From assembly GCA_015680685.1 (NCBI GenBank), contig MNCI01021399.1:88148-152147 (forward strand): 64,000 nucleotides of DNA, given 5' to 3'. The notes under the pieces were generated by a model. That model ran no database searches. It worked only from the letters and a program-made list of their open reading frames with translations, and was not told where the DNA came from. This stretch comes from Gnetum montanum (lineage: Eukaryota; Streptophyta; Gnetopsida; Gnetales; Gnetaceae). Positions 1 to 10,652 of this stretch are shown one piece after another. How positions within the stretch are numbered: the stretch's first letter is position 1; each line of letters opens with the position of its first letter. Position numbers and translations under genes: made by a program.

Positions 1-593
1 CATTTCCCGGGCCATGGTTATGCATAGAGAGATTAACTCTACCACATCGTAGATGGGCTAAGGTATGAAACTAGAAGAACCCTTGGGACTTATGCCCAAG
101 GGAGACTATCAGAACTTAGATCCCATGAAATTCATTGATTGTTGGAACAAGTAGCCAAAGAAGAAGGGGAGCTACAAAAAAGGGAAAGTGCAGAAGAATA
201 CAACCGTGATCCCTCCCTTAGTCACCAATCAAAGAGTTGGTGAATAGAAAAACCTTGCCGCTTCAAAAGCTAACAATAGAAGTATCAGCTAAGGTAGATG
301 AAGTATGGAGGTCCTTAGACAGTAAAATTGAAACTGTCCTAAAGATTGTAGAGGAGTCTAAGGAGGAACAAAGTAATGACAAGGACAAGAAAAAGCAGAG
401 AGATTCAGGCCCTGCATGTGACATGGGTAAGGGGAAAATAACTATCTCCGATGAGGTTGTGGACTTAGACACAGAAAATGACGTTGGATGTGAGATCTAC
501 CACTATGACCATCCCAAGGAATGTTGTCCAATCATCTCACATCTACAAGAGTCTGGGGTGTATGCACTCAACCCAAGACTCAACAAACGGTAG
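1..593 (+). pseudogene. gag C-terminal part of A1 (broken)
   Basis: The end of a retrotransposon capsid/nucleocapsid protein. The longest open stretch starts at 237 and ends with TAG at 591-593; upstream the frame is broken, and comparison with A3 (18855-19346, minus) shows a deletion near 220. The C-terminus holds a variant zinc knuckle, C-E-I-Y with the second Cys replaced by Tyr, followed by the family-specific block YDHPKxCCPIISHLQES. In A3 the knuckle reads C-x2-C-x3-H-x4-C. The segment between is lysine/glutamate-rich and probably helical. It would have packaged element RNA, but the loss of a zinc ligand and the frame breaks argue against function. Confidence 0.75.
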
Positions 594-1193
594 ACACCCC
601 GAAGGTTACCTTATCCCCAAGGTAACCCAAGACAGTTCCACCAATCGTTGAGGTACTATCCAAGTGGAATTCCACCACAACTCATCGGGCAACATCAGCA
701 GTGGCAATACCCATAGTCATGGGGGATGCCACCGCTGAAACAACAGTACCCTTACTGGCAGCCAGACCCATATGGATACTACGTGTAGCAGCTGATTTCT
801 CTAAGTGACTCCATGGGTCACACAACTCCCCAACGTTACTACCAAGTTCGGTAGTACTTCAGAAGGACTCCTTCTCCTCTGGGAGATGCTCCATACCCAT
901 ACCATCCTCCTAATCTGTACGCACCTCTTCCACTGATAGTTCCCATAACACCTCCTACTCCAACAATGCAAGGGGAACTCCCCACTCAACCGTAGCCATG
1001 AAATGCTACAAGAGTCGTAAACATTCAACTCGCTACTGGTTCTGACAACTAAAAAAAGAGAAGACCCTTCTTCAGAACCAAAAGTCCAAACAAGCTCTCA
1101 CAACAACAAGCAATTGAGTCTAGGTACGCTCCTCCAACACATAAGGCTTCGGAGCACCCTTCAGTCCAACATCAGAGCTCAACGTATACGGTT

Positions 1194-1481
1194 ATGTTAA
1201 CACATACCGTAACTGACTGGATAAAGGTAGGCCACATTCCCAATAAATTATCTGACCCTAGGAGTCCCTTAATCTATCTCCAAGTTGCCAGGAATGAATC
1301 ACATAAGGCTCTTCTTGACTCAGGTTCTGGAGTCAACTTAATCTCACGAGAAATGTATCAAGCCTGGAACCTACCCCAACTCAAGAACAACAACATTCAA
1401 CTTGAGCTAGCTGACCAGTCCATCACCATTCCCTTGGGATTGGAGGAGGACATAGTTACCACTGTGTGTGGTTGGTCATAG
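1194..1481 (+). pseudogene. Retropepsin-like aspartic protease of A1
   Basis: This open segment encodes the protease that cleaves a retrotransposon polyprotein. The active-site motif is intact (ALLDSGSGVNLIS, D-S-G at about residues 41-43), followed by SREMYQAWNL. The ATG at 1194 is internal to the polyprotein, so the real frame probably came through from gag. The frame stops at 1479-1481, before the C-terminal protease sequence seen in A3 (GRAWLSIIDACLGI at 17667-17954). It is classed as a remnant because gag upstream is broken and no pol follows. Confidence 0.75.
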
Positions 1482-1814
1482 TTATGCCCTTGAAACTCAG
1501 AGACAAAGATGCCTGTATGTAGCAACCACACAACAAGTAGTAGACACCATGTGGTTGACATCTAGTCAAAAGAGCAACCAACAAACATGCATGGAATGAA
1601 CTGGGGAAGTAACCCATGCCAACAATGAACGTATAGATACCTTGAAATATGAGCGTCGCCAACTTCCACCCCTTAATCTAAGAACACCAATTGGGAGAAG
1701 TTGGGCACTTCTAAAAAATTCAAATAGGCACTCATTATTTTGGATCTCTCCCTTATAATTCAATCATGGGGGAGATGGCCACCTATGCTAATCATTTGGG
1801 GCCCTCAATTCCTT

Positions 1815-2062
1815 TTGAATTTTTGTTTTACACATTTTTGTTTTATACGTTTTGTTTTACACATTTTTGTTTTACACGTTTTTGTTTTACACATTTTTTT
1901 TACAGTTTTTGTTTTACACATTTTTGCTTTACACATTTTTGTTTTACAAGTTTTTGTTTTACACATTTTTGTCTTACATGTTTTTATTTTACAAGTTTTT
2001 ATTTTACACTTTTTTGTATTACACATTTTTGTTTTACACATTTTTGTTTTACAAATTTCTTT
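1815..2062 (+). repeat. T-rich minisatellite in the A1 interior (TTTTTGTTTTACACA-type unit)
   Basis: About 15 head-to-tail copies of a 15-17 bp unit (core TTTTGTTTTACA) with CA, CG, AG or TG at the variable end. The same array lies just past the pol position in A3 (17224-17402, inverted) and, shortened to a few units, in A2 (24366-24420). It is therefore an inherited part of this element family and not a genomic satellite. Reading frames through it give cysteine/lysine- or phenylalanine-rich peptides that are artefacts of the repeat. Confidence 0.9.
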
Positions 2063-3529
2063 AACTTTTATTTTTTTATTTTTACATCATCGTTATACTT
2101 TTTCATTTTGTGTGTATGTGTGTCATCCACCCTATAAGTTTTTCATTCAATAAGTGTTCTTCATGATGGTATGAACTATTTTCATATACATTGCTAATGT
2201 TTGATTTTTACTTTTAAGTCATGATGTTGATACTAAGGTATGTTCTTTTGATATGATAGGCAATGAGTCCACTTCATCCATCCATCCACAAGTTTCTATG
2301 GTCCCTCTTGGCTTGGAAATGTATAGTCCCTTTCTCATAAGAACTCTAATGAATCGATGATTAGGTATTTCTCAAACTAAGGAAGGACTCAAGGATTGAA
2401 AAGGGTGTGACTTCAAGGAAAATTGATGCCTCTGTGTTGGCCATTCTCTTGGGTGCTTGGATGTTTTCTTCTAGAGTTTTCTTACTGTTTGACGTTACCC
2501 AATTATCGGAAGTTGAGCAAATAAAAATAACAAAGTCTTTGCATGGTGTGGTTCTCTTGCATAAACACATAAAATAGAAAAAAAACAACAAAAAATAAAA
2601 GAAGAAGAAGAAGAAAGAAGAAAGTGAGAATTCAAAGCACATCCCTTAGATGAAATAATCCCTTGGGCTACAAGCACTAGTTAGGAAACTCAAAATAAAA
2701 ATGTTCCCTCTAACTAAGGCCCTTCTTGCTTCCCATTCTCTCCTCATTCATTTTGTCAAAATGGTGGTGAATCCTAGGGAATGCATTCTTGTTATTTAAG
2801 TGGATGAATCAGCTGAATGCATTAATGCGAAGTCACTGGAAGTGGTTTTTTTAAGGCCGGACTTGGAATGAGATATGTTAAGTCACTTTAATCATGAACT
2901 ACACAAGGGGCTGTACACCACCTTGTTCTTGGGATTCCATTCCATTCTCTTCTCTTCATCCTTCTCTCCATTGTTCACCTCATTGCTGGTTGTATCATTA
3001 GTGTATATTTTAGTTGACGCATTATTTTCTTTTTGGTAAATTCTTGTGGTTAAGACTTTAACTCTTGTTCCTAATGACATTCCCAGAGCCTACGAACTCT
3101 TTGAATGTGGGTTTGTCAGGGCATTAAGGGCATGAGCTTGCTTTGGGGAGGACCCACTAACATTCCTATTTGGTGCACCAATTAAATTCTTTTCCTTAAC
3201 ATTTTTGCAATCTATTTTATTTTGTTCATTTCCATCTTGACATCCATTTCATCAATGCTATAGTTGTCTCTTTTTCTTCATCTTTCTTGTTCTTTTTCTT
3301 TCTCCATTTTAACACTACCGGAGGTTCGCGATTAGTCATGGGGGTACAGGGACCAATTTTTTCTATTTTCTCCTAACCCCTACACCTTCAGTAGTCACCA
3401 ATACTATATCTCTAGATTCACAATCAGCCATACCACAACCTAGCCAATGGACCTTTCACCAAAGAAAGGTATCAACTACATTAAAATTCATTTACCCTTG
3501 CTAATACAAAAATTGTGTTGTGTGTGCAG
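2063..3529 (+). other. A1 noncoding 3' region with candidate intron before ORF3
   Basis: No coding sequence was recognised in these 1.47 kb. The stretch is closely repeated in A2 (24420-25831) and, inverted, in A3 (15755-17220). Its right edge is a pyrimidine/TG-rich run ending in GTGTGTGCAG at 3520-3529, directly followed by ATG at 3530, which resembles a 3' splice site. C (34234) and D (55115) have an AG at the corresponding place. The likely role is an intron of a spliced subgenomic RNA expressing ORF3. Confidence 0.5.
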
Positions 3530-3712
3530 ATGGCAATCATGCAACAACAGATTGGATTTGGAAGGAACACTCAGAATGGAGCAGTGTTGGAAGCAGCTAT
3601 GCAAGGAGCAAGACTGATTGTGTGCTCACCGATGGACAACGAAAGGCACAATCTTGGCGTTGGAAGCAGCAACACTTCTTTCTCTCTCTCTCTTTCTCAG
3701 CTACTAAATTAG
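3530..3712 (+). CDS. Short third ORF of the A family (60 codons, function unknown)
   Basis: An ATG directly after the splice-acceptor-like GTGTGCAG opens a 60-codon frame ending TAG at 3710-3712. It starts MAIMQQQIGFGRNTQNG and ends in a serine/leucine-rich tail. A3 has a homologous frame from 15754 (minus) with one early stop; A2 has one from 25832 with several. No domain was recognised, and it does not resemble the longer ORF3 of element D. The position after pol and behind an acceptor matches the extra ORF of Athila/Tat elements. It could equally be noncoding sequence that happens to be open here. Confidence 0.35.
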   Translation: MAIMQQQIGFGRNTQNGAVLEAAMQGARLIVCSPMDNERHNLGVGSSNTSFSLSLSQLLN

Positions 3713-3894
3713 CCCTGATGTCAATGTAATAAGGTGTTCACTCTTGTTATCATGAATACCAAATTTATCTTGTCATGTAATGATGATCTGTTCACAAGTC
3801 ATCCCATTAGTTTCATTTTGAGTCAATAATCCCATACCTTCCCAATATTATTGTAAGGAACTCAAGGATGAGTTTTTATTCAGTCATGGGGGTA

Positions 3895-4768
3895 TGATGG
3901 GATGCGATATCGCATGGGCCGTGATATCGTGTACACGATATCTTGTCCACCATGATATTGCATCCCACGTGATATCGCGTACACGATATCGCATCGTCCC
4001 CTACGATATCGCATACGCGATATTGCAGTGCACCGCAAAGTATATAAATAAGAGGCAGCTCTCCCTTGTTTTCTATCCTAGGCTTAGACCATAGTGAAAC
4101 TCTAGCAGTTTGATCCTTCCAGAGATAGAATATTTTCCATGTGCTCGCAATAGGAACTCCAAAGTGAATGGATCTTTATTTGAGCAGATATTGTACCTAA
4201 ACACATATTTGTGTCCGGAAATAAAGATGAACTTCTTGGATAAACCTTGCAGTGCATGGAATAGGCTAAATAGGATTTTATTTATTGTTATTTACTATTT
4301 TCCACTTAAATGCTTTATTAGTTATTAAATCTTTCTCAACCCTTCTCTCCTAGTTAAGTGCCTCAGTACGACTGCTTTGATCATGTGCGTTACGCTTGGT
4401 GATTCTAGCAATGACTAGCGTTTGGTAACCACGGTTGCATTGGTTCAGGGTGTGAACGGTAAATGGGAACGGATGCTGACGCTAGGTTAATTCAGACTTA
4501 GTTAGTTAGTTCAAGTTAGTAATTAGCCTCTTCAACCCTTCACCTCAATAGCATAGGAGATAAAACAGAAAAGCTATAAAAATCATATACCTCAAACTTA
4601 CTTAACCATACACTGTGACAAATACAAGTAAGTCTAGGAAGACAATGAATAATTAACCTTGAGTGTTCCATGAGACATGTAGACACTTATTCTGCAGAGT
4701 TCAACTGGATCATGCATGTTACACTCATATTCATATGGTTGAGTGTAGGGGTACCTCGCCACTCATCA
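3895..4768 (+). repeat. A1 3' LTR (874 bp)
   Basis: It starts TGATGGGATGCG just after a short purine run (CATGGGGGTA) and ends CTCATCA. The first 140 bp (U3) hold an array of GATATC palindromes. A TATA box, TATATAAATAAG, lies at 4041-4052 and a polyadenylation signal AATAAA at 4219-4224. The terminal U5 block ending GGGGTACCTCGCCACTCATCA is shared with A2, A3, A4, C and D. No primer site follows (the next bases are CCTTTCAAAA), which identifies this as the 3' LTR. Confidence 0.9.
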
Positions 4769-5049
4769 CCTTTCAAAATTGTCTTATTTTTTGTCTTTCC
4801 CTAGGATGACCAAAATTATCCTTTTACTTTGCTTTGAACTATCACTCCAAAGACTCCTTTATGATCTAAAATAGGCAAATGGAAGGACATAATCTATTTA
4901 TAAGTAGAAGAATCACATGCCACATGACATTTGGTCTTAGTACATGTTTAGAAATGGAAGAAACCAAGCTAAAATCAACCTAGAAATGAAGAAGAAAGGG
5001 TAGAAAATGAGTTTTGAAATAGAAATAGAAACTTCCTATTATAGGTAAG
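4769..5049. other. No gene seen between the A1 LTR and the LINE remnant
   Basis: AT-rich sequence without a recognisable coding region or repeat. Confidence 0.5.
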
Positions 5050-6235
5050 GTGGAAAAGAGAAAGAGGTGGTGAAAAAAAGATATACATTATTAACAGTAA
5101 GCATTTGTAGTCTTCTCAACCAAGAATTATTAATTAGTAAAGCTATATTGTTATATAAAAAGGGGAGTAAAAATAATTTGAATAATTATCAAATGATCAT
5201 TATGAGTAATATTTTTGCTAAGTTTCTAATCACTTTGCTAGAAAAGAGAATTAGTTCTTGGGTTGAAGTTAACTAGGTTAAGGTAAGATGCTAACCAGGT
5301 TTGAGATAATCACTCCACTATTGATCACTTAGTTACTCTTAGACACTACATGGAGTTTGAAAAAATGCATACAACTTTGTAAAAACCATATAATTCAATG
5401 ATGTATACAAAACTATGGTTGCACTTGCATAAAATTGACTTCTCTTCAAATTTGATTACATTAACTCAAAGATTTTAGGAGGAAGTGATTAAATTACTGA
5501 AATTAATTCAAGGAAAAAATTTTAATTCTAGAAAGAAATTGAAGTTAAGAAATGTTGTCCACTTTCTCCATCTCTCTTTATTATCTTTATTAATGAAATG
5601 TAAGAATGGTTGTGCAATGGGCAAGATAGTCATGCTATCAAAATTGGATCCCAAGCAGTAAATTTTCTTTTAGATGCAAATGATGCTACCTTGATCTCCA
5701 CTAGTACGGAAGGTATGAAAAATATGTTGCAAATTTTAGCATATTATTGTTGTTCATTTGGTCTTCAAGTGAATGTAGATAAAACCAAATTAATAATCTA
5801 GGGTATAAAAATAACTATTATAAATTTCATTTTGGAGATACCAATATGCAAATAGTAGATTCTTTTAAATATTTGAATCTTAGTTAGACGAACAATTACA
5901 TGTGGGGAAAGTGCATCAAAGAAAAAATAGTATAAGTTTTCAAGGTTCTATATGCTTTCAAAACAATTGCAAGGATTTAGGCCTCTAGGCTTGGAAGGTC
6001 AGAAAAACAATTTCCAAACTATTGTCTATCCTGCTGTATTGTATGGATGTGTTATTTTAGGACTTGAACTCAATGCTAAACATTGGATAGATATTGAAAA
6101 AATGCAAAAAAATGTTTCTTCTTAAGAAGTTAAAGCTAAAGATGCAAACACCTTACTCAATGTAATTATGTGAATGTGATTTATTACCTTTAGAAGAAGA
6201 AGGCTTATGTCAATTCATTGCATACACATAGCTTA
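5050..6235 (+). pseudogene. Non-LTR retrotransposon (LINE) reverse transcriptase remnant
   Basis: Several short frames on the plus strand line up in the order expected of a LINE RT. At 5067-5276 a segment has LLYKKGSKNNLNNY and IFAKFLITLLEKRISSW, matching the conserved 'plfKKGd..nNYRpIsl.s...K..e..l..Rl' block. At 5300-5400 there is STIDHL..LRHYMEF. At 5610-5801 lies the catalytic palm: the A-D-D box reads A-N-D (LLDANDATLIS), followed by GLQVNVDKTKLI. Near 5850 FKYLNLS resembles 'FkYLG', and beyond it is a degraded C-terminus. Stops and frameshifts throughout, and the loss of a catalytic aspartate, show it is dead. The endonuclease and 5' part are not visible. Confidence 0.7.
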
Positions 6236-6935
6236 CATAGTTCAAGGTAAGACAAATTCTCTAAAGTAGTTAATGAGCAACATGTATCTCCTATGCCCAA
6301 CCATACAAATCACAAGCGTGCACTAGCGATCTAGTCAAATCTCGTGGACTTTAGTTCCTAAGTTGCCTATAGTCTTAAACTGTGAGGCAAAGGATTGTAT
6401 GATTGTTGTCTTCCTCACTCACATTTTTGCTATCAATTCATATGGTTAAATGTGAATTAAGGCACATGATGTGTATTTTTATAAGTATTTTTATATATTT
6501 TTTTTCCAAGGCTAGGTATGTAAATGAAAATTTAATAATTAACTATTTAACTACTTAGCTAATTTAGTAACTAGCTATTCTAACATAAGTAGCCATTACC
6601 ACTTAGCATACACATCTCAAACTAGTATCAATGCTACTAGGTTACCATGTGATGATTACTTAGTGTACCAAATGGCCACTACTAGGATTATCAAGAGCAA
6701 TACGTCATGTTTGAAGTGGTTGTACTTACGTTTTTATGATTAAGTACATTAATTAACTAAAAACATAAGGATAAATTGCATTGAAAGTAAAGTGCAAATA
6801 GTAAAGATTAAACTCTTCCAAGTACTGCAATGAATATCATAAATCTTAACTTTATTGTCATCCACATCAATGCATTTAGGTAAATGATGTTTGAATAAAG
6901 CTTAGTACAATCTATTTAATTCATACTGTAGGCAC
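6236..6935. other. AT-rich stretch, no gene seen
   Basis: No coding similarity was recognised. The 5' LTR and gag N-terminus of the copia element that starts to be recognisable near 6936 should lie here, but no LTR matching its 3' end (TGTAAGGTGG near 29808) was found. That element is therefore 5'-truncated or too decayed to see. Confidence 0.4.
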
Positions 6936-8686
6936 TCAAAATTATATATTACTTATTAAAAATGATATAAAGAAAAAATTTATTAGAAGGTATCAATTTA
7001 AGAATAAGCCTACAAATTTTATAAAGAGGGAATTTAAATGTGGGAATTGTGGTAAAGTTGATCATATAAAGAAAGATTGTACAACCCCTCCTAAAAAGAG
7101 CAAAGAGAGTAATGTATCAAAAAATGATAAAGATCCTTTTGCTTGAGAGGAAGATTTATATGTTGTGTCCTTTTCTAATAATGCTAATACGTATTCATGC
7201 TAAGTGGACTTGGGTGCATCTCATCATTAAAGTTCTCATGTTAATTAGTTTAGTGAGTCTACATCTTTTAATCTTAGAATGGTAAGATTGGGTAATGATG
7301 GTTTATGCAAAGTTGTAGGATATGAAAAGGTTAAGATGTAGTTTAATAGTAGAATAATTAAATCAATTCCCAATGTATGTCATGTTTTACCACTTATGAA
7401 AAACTTGTTGGCTATAAGTGAATTAAATGATGTAAGACTAAGTGTTATCTTTGGAGGTGGAAAATGTCAAATACTACATGGTTCGTCTCATTGGCTTTTG
7501 GAATAAAAAAAAGTAAAGTAAAATTGTATAAACTAGAAGCTAAGACATTAAAACAAAAATTGAGTGCATTTGTTGTTATTGATTTAAATTCAAGTATTGA
7601 ATTATAGCATAAAAGAATGGGACATCTTGGTGAAAAAGGGCTTAAGGAACTTTACAAGCAAGGAAAATTTAAGTTTTCAAAAAATTCCTTAAATTTTTAT
7701 CATCATTAGCTACATGGTAAACAGAGGCATCATAGTTTTTAGAAAAGTTATGCTAAATCTCTTCAGATATTAGAATTAATACATAGTGATGTATGTAAAC
7801 TAGTTAAAGATATTAAAATAAGTTCCCTTGTAGGTGCTACATATTATGTTTCTTTTCTTGATGATTATTCTATAAAGAGTTGGATTTATTAATTAAGACA
7901 TAAATTTGAGGTCTTCGGAAAATTTTAAAAACTTAAAGCTCTTATTGAGAATTAGGGAAGAAAAATAAAAATTCTCAAATTGACAATGGTGGTGAATTTT
8001 TCTCCAATGAATTTAATGTTTTTTTTTAAAGAACAAGGTATTCAAAGGTAAAAGACTTTCCTAAAGCCTCATGAACAAAATGGAGTAGCATAGCACTTCA
8101 ATCGAACATTGATGGAATATGCCAAAGGTATACTCAATGACTCTAATCTTGATAAGCATTTTATAGGTGAAGCAACAATGATTACATCTTATCTTATCAA
8201 TAGATCTCCTTCATTAACACTTAATGGAAAAATTCCATAGGAAGTTTAGAGTGTAGATCCATTAATTTAAATTATTTGAAGACTTTTTATTGTAAAGCTT
8301 ATGTACATGTTCCAAAATTTGATAGGTCAAAATTAGAATCTAAGCCTCTTAAATATATTTTTCTTGGCTATGGACATAGTGTCAAAGCTTACAAGTTGTA
8401 TAACCCAAAAACTAAAAGGGTTTTTTTATAGTTAAGATATCATCCTTGAAGAAAAAGATGGATATATGAAAGAGGAATCTTTAAATAACGTAACTCTTGT
8501 GTGTATACTTGTTGAAATTAATAATAAAATTTCTAAGGATTATTCTCCTTAGGCTAGGGATATTGAACCTAGCAAATATTATAGTGATAGCATGGTAGAT
8601 GAAGAGGAATAACATGAATAGGGAGAAAATAGTTTTGGTAAAAATAAGCCATTAAGACATCCAATACATATAAGAAGATTACCATC
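6936..8686 (+). mobile_element. Ty1/copia element, left half (gag zinc knuckle, protease, integrase)
   Basis: Broken frames on the plus strand encode, in copia order: a CCHC zinc knuckle (FKCGNCGKVDHIKKDC near 7029-7080, C-x2-C-x4-H-x4-C); a protease trace VDLGASHH near 7207, where D-S-G has become D-L-G; the pre-integrase block HKRMGHLGEKGLKEL near 7612; and integrase pieces with HSDVCK near 7785, SFLDDYSIKSW near 7853 and DNGGEFFS near 7985. Further on, DRSKLESKPLKYIFLGYGH is the usual block between integrase and RT. The coding sequence stops at 8686, where element B is inserted, and resumes at 28220 with reverse transcriptase. Confidence 0.85.
8682..8686. repeat. Left target-site duplication of element B (CCATC)
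   Basis: The five bases before the B 5' LTR are CCATC; those after its 3' LTR (28215-28219) are CTATC. One transition separates them, consistent with an old 5-bp duplication inside the copia element. Confidence 0.6.
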
Positions 8687-10164
8687 TATTGATGCCAACA
8701 TCACCCATGTTAGACATGGGTCCATGATCAACAAGTATAATCCCCTAGCATTGAGTACAAAGAAAGTTAATTTGTACAAGCATGTCTTGGGGCTTGACTC
8801 ATAATGGTGAGCTAGTGGTGGTAGTTATGTTGCCATTCGATGATGACATGGACGTAACAACCTGGGTGGTGTAGAACGTGGATTATGTAATGGCTCAAGT
8901 GGTGGACATAACTGTCATAATAATGGTGGGAGTTATGTCCAGCTCAAGTGGTGGGTGTAAATGACAATAACAGCAGTGGAAGTTAAGAAGGTGGTGAATG
9001 ACTTGATGGTCTCAAGAATTACGAAAGTTGTGTAATGACCCAAGTGGTGGGCATAACCAATGTGGGACGGTGGCATTTAAACACCCAGATGAGTAGCTAT
9101 AAAGGTGGTGGATGAGTAAACATTGAGAAGAGGGAGACGTAGATGGCCTCTTTTCTCTCACACATCAGGGGCCAACCTCTGTCTCATTAAAGCCAGCCTC
9201 TCTCTCACACATTAGGAGCTAGCCTCTCTCTCATTAGTGCTTACCTATCTCTCATCAAGGTCCAACCTCTCCTCTCTCAAGTGATGCATGTGGTAGACAA
9301 AACAATGTGTGTGCTAGGAAATAGAGGTTATGAACGACATGTTTGTAGCAGGTAGAATAGATAGTAGTGACATCTCTCTTTCTCTCTCTCTCTCCCTCTT
9401 TTAGTAGTGCTAAGGTAGTGTCAGAGAACAAGGGATCAGTAGACAACCTCCCTCTCTCTATAGATCCAAATCAGAAACTATAGCAAGGTTCTCTCTTCTT
9501 CCTCTCTTTGGCAATGGTAAAGTTACAACAAGCATCCTCCTTGGGTTTTTTTCCACCAATGGTAGGTTGTGTGGTAGGTGATAGTGAGGCACATGATAGT
9601 GGAACATTGGACAGATCTCTCTCTCCTTTTTCTTTTTGGATGACATGTGGGATAGTGGCTATAAGTGTGCATAGTAGCATACAACAAGTGACTCACTGTG
9701 ATAGTTCCTGACCAAGAAATCTCTTCTTCTCGGTGACTTTCCTGTTTTATTTTTCTTTCTCCTCATTCACCAATAGTAGAAGACACCAACAAGCAGTCTC
9801 TCTCGATGGTGTAGGATCTAACTTCTTCTCTGTCCCTCTTTAGGTAGTGGTCGCGATCTTCCTACTCAATAGTGGATATCATTGGCAGCAATGGACCAAC
9901 AACATTAGTGGTACTAGGGAAAATTTAAATTTTCTTGCTATCTATTATGCTTTCATGAAGTCTTGAATTTCAAGATAGTTGTTCAATTTGAATTCTGCCA
10001 ACTTTGCAGTTTAATTTACTTTATTTTGAAGCATCACATGGCCCTCTCTAGCTAAGACTATTTTTGAGTTTCCATACCCATACAGGAGGTGCCCTAGGTA
10101 GTTGTCTCCTCAAAGGAGTTTTTCTTCCCCATGTGTTGGTGTAAGCAAAATTTATGCATCAACA
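8687..10164 (+). repeat. Element B 5' LTR (1478 bp)
   Basis: It begins TATTGATGCC (TGTTGATGCC in the 3' copy) and ends GCATCAACA, so the termini TGTTGATGC/GCATCAACA form a 9-bp inverted repeat. A TATA-like CTATAAAGG lies near 9097-9105, and pyrimidine-rich tracts follow at about 9140-9270, 9368-9410 and 9445-9510. The second LTR is split: 10344-10652 and 27034-28214. The small open frames within (for example 9458-9646 minus, 9508-9711 plus) are not conserved as proteins. Confidence 0.85.
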
Positions 10165-10343
10165 CCTTTTTGGTGCTAGAAGGAGGGCATTACTGAAATC
10201 TTGAACCTTATTCTCCCAGTTCTGATCTTGGAAATCTTTACTTGAATCCTAACTTTATCCTCTATCTTCTACGTTTTATTTTAAAATTTCTATGGTTATG
10301 TTGTTCCTTGCACTTGCATGTAATTTTTAGTTTGGGGGCTAAG
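10165..10343 (+). mobile_element. Element B interior (179 bp, noncoding)
   Basis: Between the two B LTRs there are only 179 bp. The left edge has CTTTTTGGTGCTAGAAGGAG, a candidate primer-binding site. The right edge has TTTGGGGGCTAAG, a candidate polypurine tract, just before the second LTR. No ORF of note. The element cannot encode any protein and must have been mobilised in trans. It is built like a TRIM, but its LTRs are far longer than those of TRIMs. Confidence 0.8.
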
Positions 10344-10652
10344 TGTTGATGCCAACATCGCCCATGCTAGGCATGGGGCCATGATCAATAAGTATAATCC
10401 CTTGGCATTGAGCACAAAGAAAGTTCATTTGTAAAATCATGTCTTGGGGCCCAATTTATAATGGTGAGCTTGTGGCAGCAATTACGTTGTCGTGCAATGA
10501 TGACATGGATGTAACAACCTAGGTGGTGTAGAACGTGGGTTACACAATGGCTTGAGTGGTGGACATAACCATCATAATAATGGTGGGAGTTATTTCCAAC
10601 TTGAGTGATGGGCATAACTAACAGTGATGGTTGTGGAAGTTACAAAGTTGGT
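10344..10652 (+). repeat. Element B 3' LTR, left piece
   Basis: It starts TGTTGATGCCAACATCGCCCATG and matches the B 5' LTR base by base with scattered substitutions. It is interrupted after TTGGT (10648-10652) by gypsy element A2. The rest of the LTR is at 27034-28214. Together the pieces are about 1.49 kb, equal to the 5' LTR. Confidence 0.88.

Larger units (their letters stand above)
1..4768 (+). mobile_element. A1: Ty3/gypsy (Athila/Tat-like) LTR element, 3' part, pol-less
   Basis: The visible interior runs gag C-terminus, aspartic protease, a T-rich minisatellite, a long noncoding stretch, a short third ORF and then a 3' LTR ending at 4768. The 5' LTR and most of gag lie left of the window. 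No reverse transcriptase, RNase H or integrase is found between the protease (ends 1481) and the minisatellite (starts about 1815). A2 has more than 2 kb of RT/RNase H/integrase sequence at that place, so A1 is a non-autonomous deletion derivative. Inverted element A3 has the same layout and the same join. Clade assignment rests on the tRNA-Asp primer sites of the related copies and the extra ORF after pol, both known for Athila/Tat elements. Confidence 0.85.

Noticed and set aside
1815-2062. Possible CRISPR-like array
   Set aside because: Units are contiguous, 15-17 bp, with no unique spacers, and lie inside a plant retrotransposon.
1805-2153. Cysteine/lysine-rich (minus) and phenylalanine-rich (plus) repetitive peptides at 1805-2153
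   Set aside because: They are translations of the T-rich minisatellite in several frames. The repeat varies in length and base without regard to codons, and no frame is favoured.
4769-6935. Possible A1 partner LTR or copia 5' LTR
   Set aside because: No sequence with TG...CA ends matching either known LTR could be found by eye; a self-dot-plot would settle it.
9140-9711. Small ORFs in the B LTRs (such as 9458-9646, 9508-9711, 27355-27813)
   Set aside because: They lie in pyrimidine-rich LTR sequence. The partner LTR does not keep the same frames, and the length comes from (TC)n runs lacking stops.
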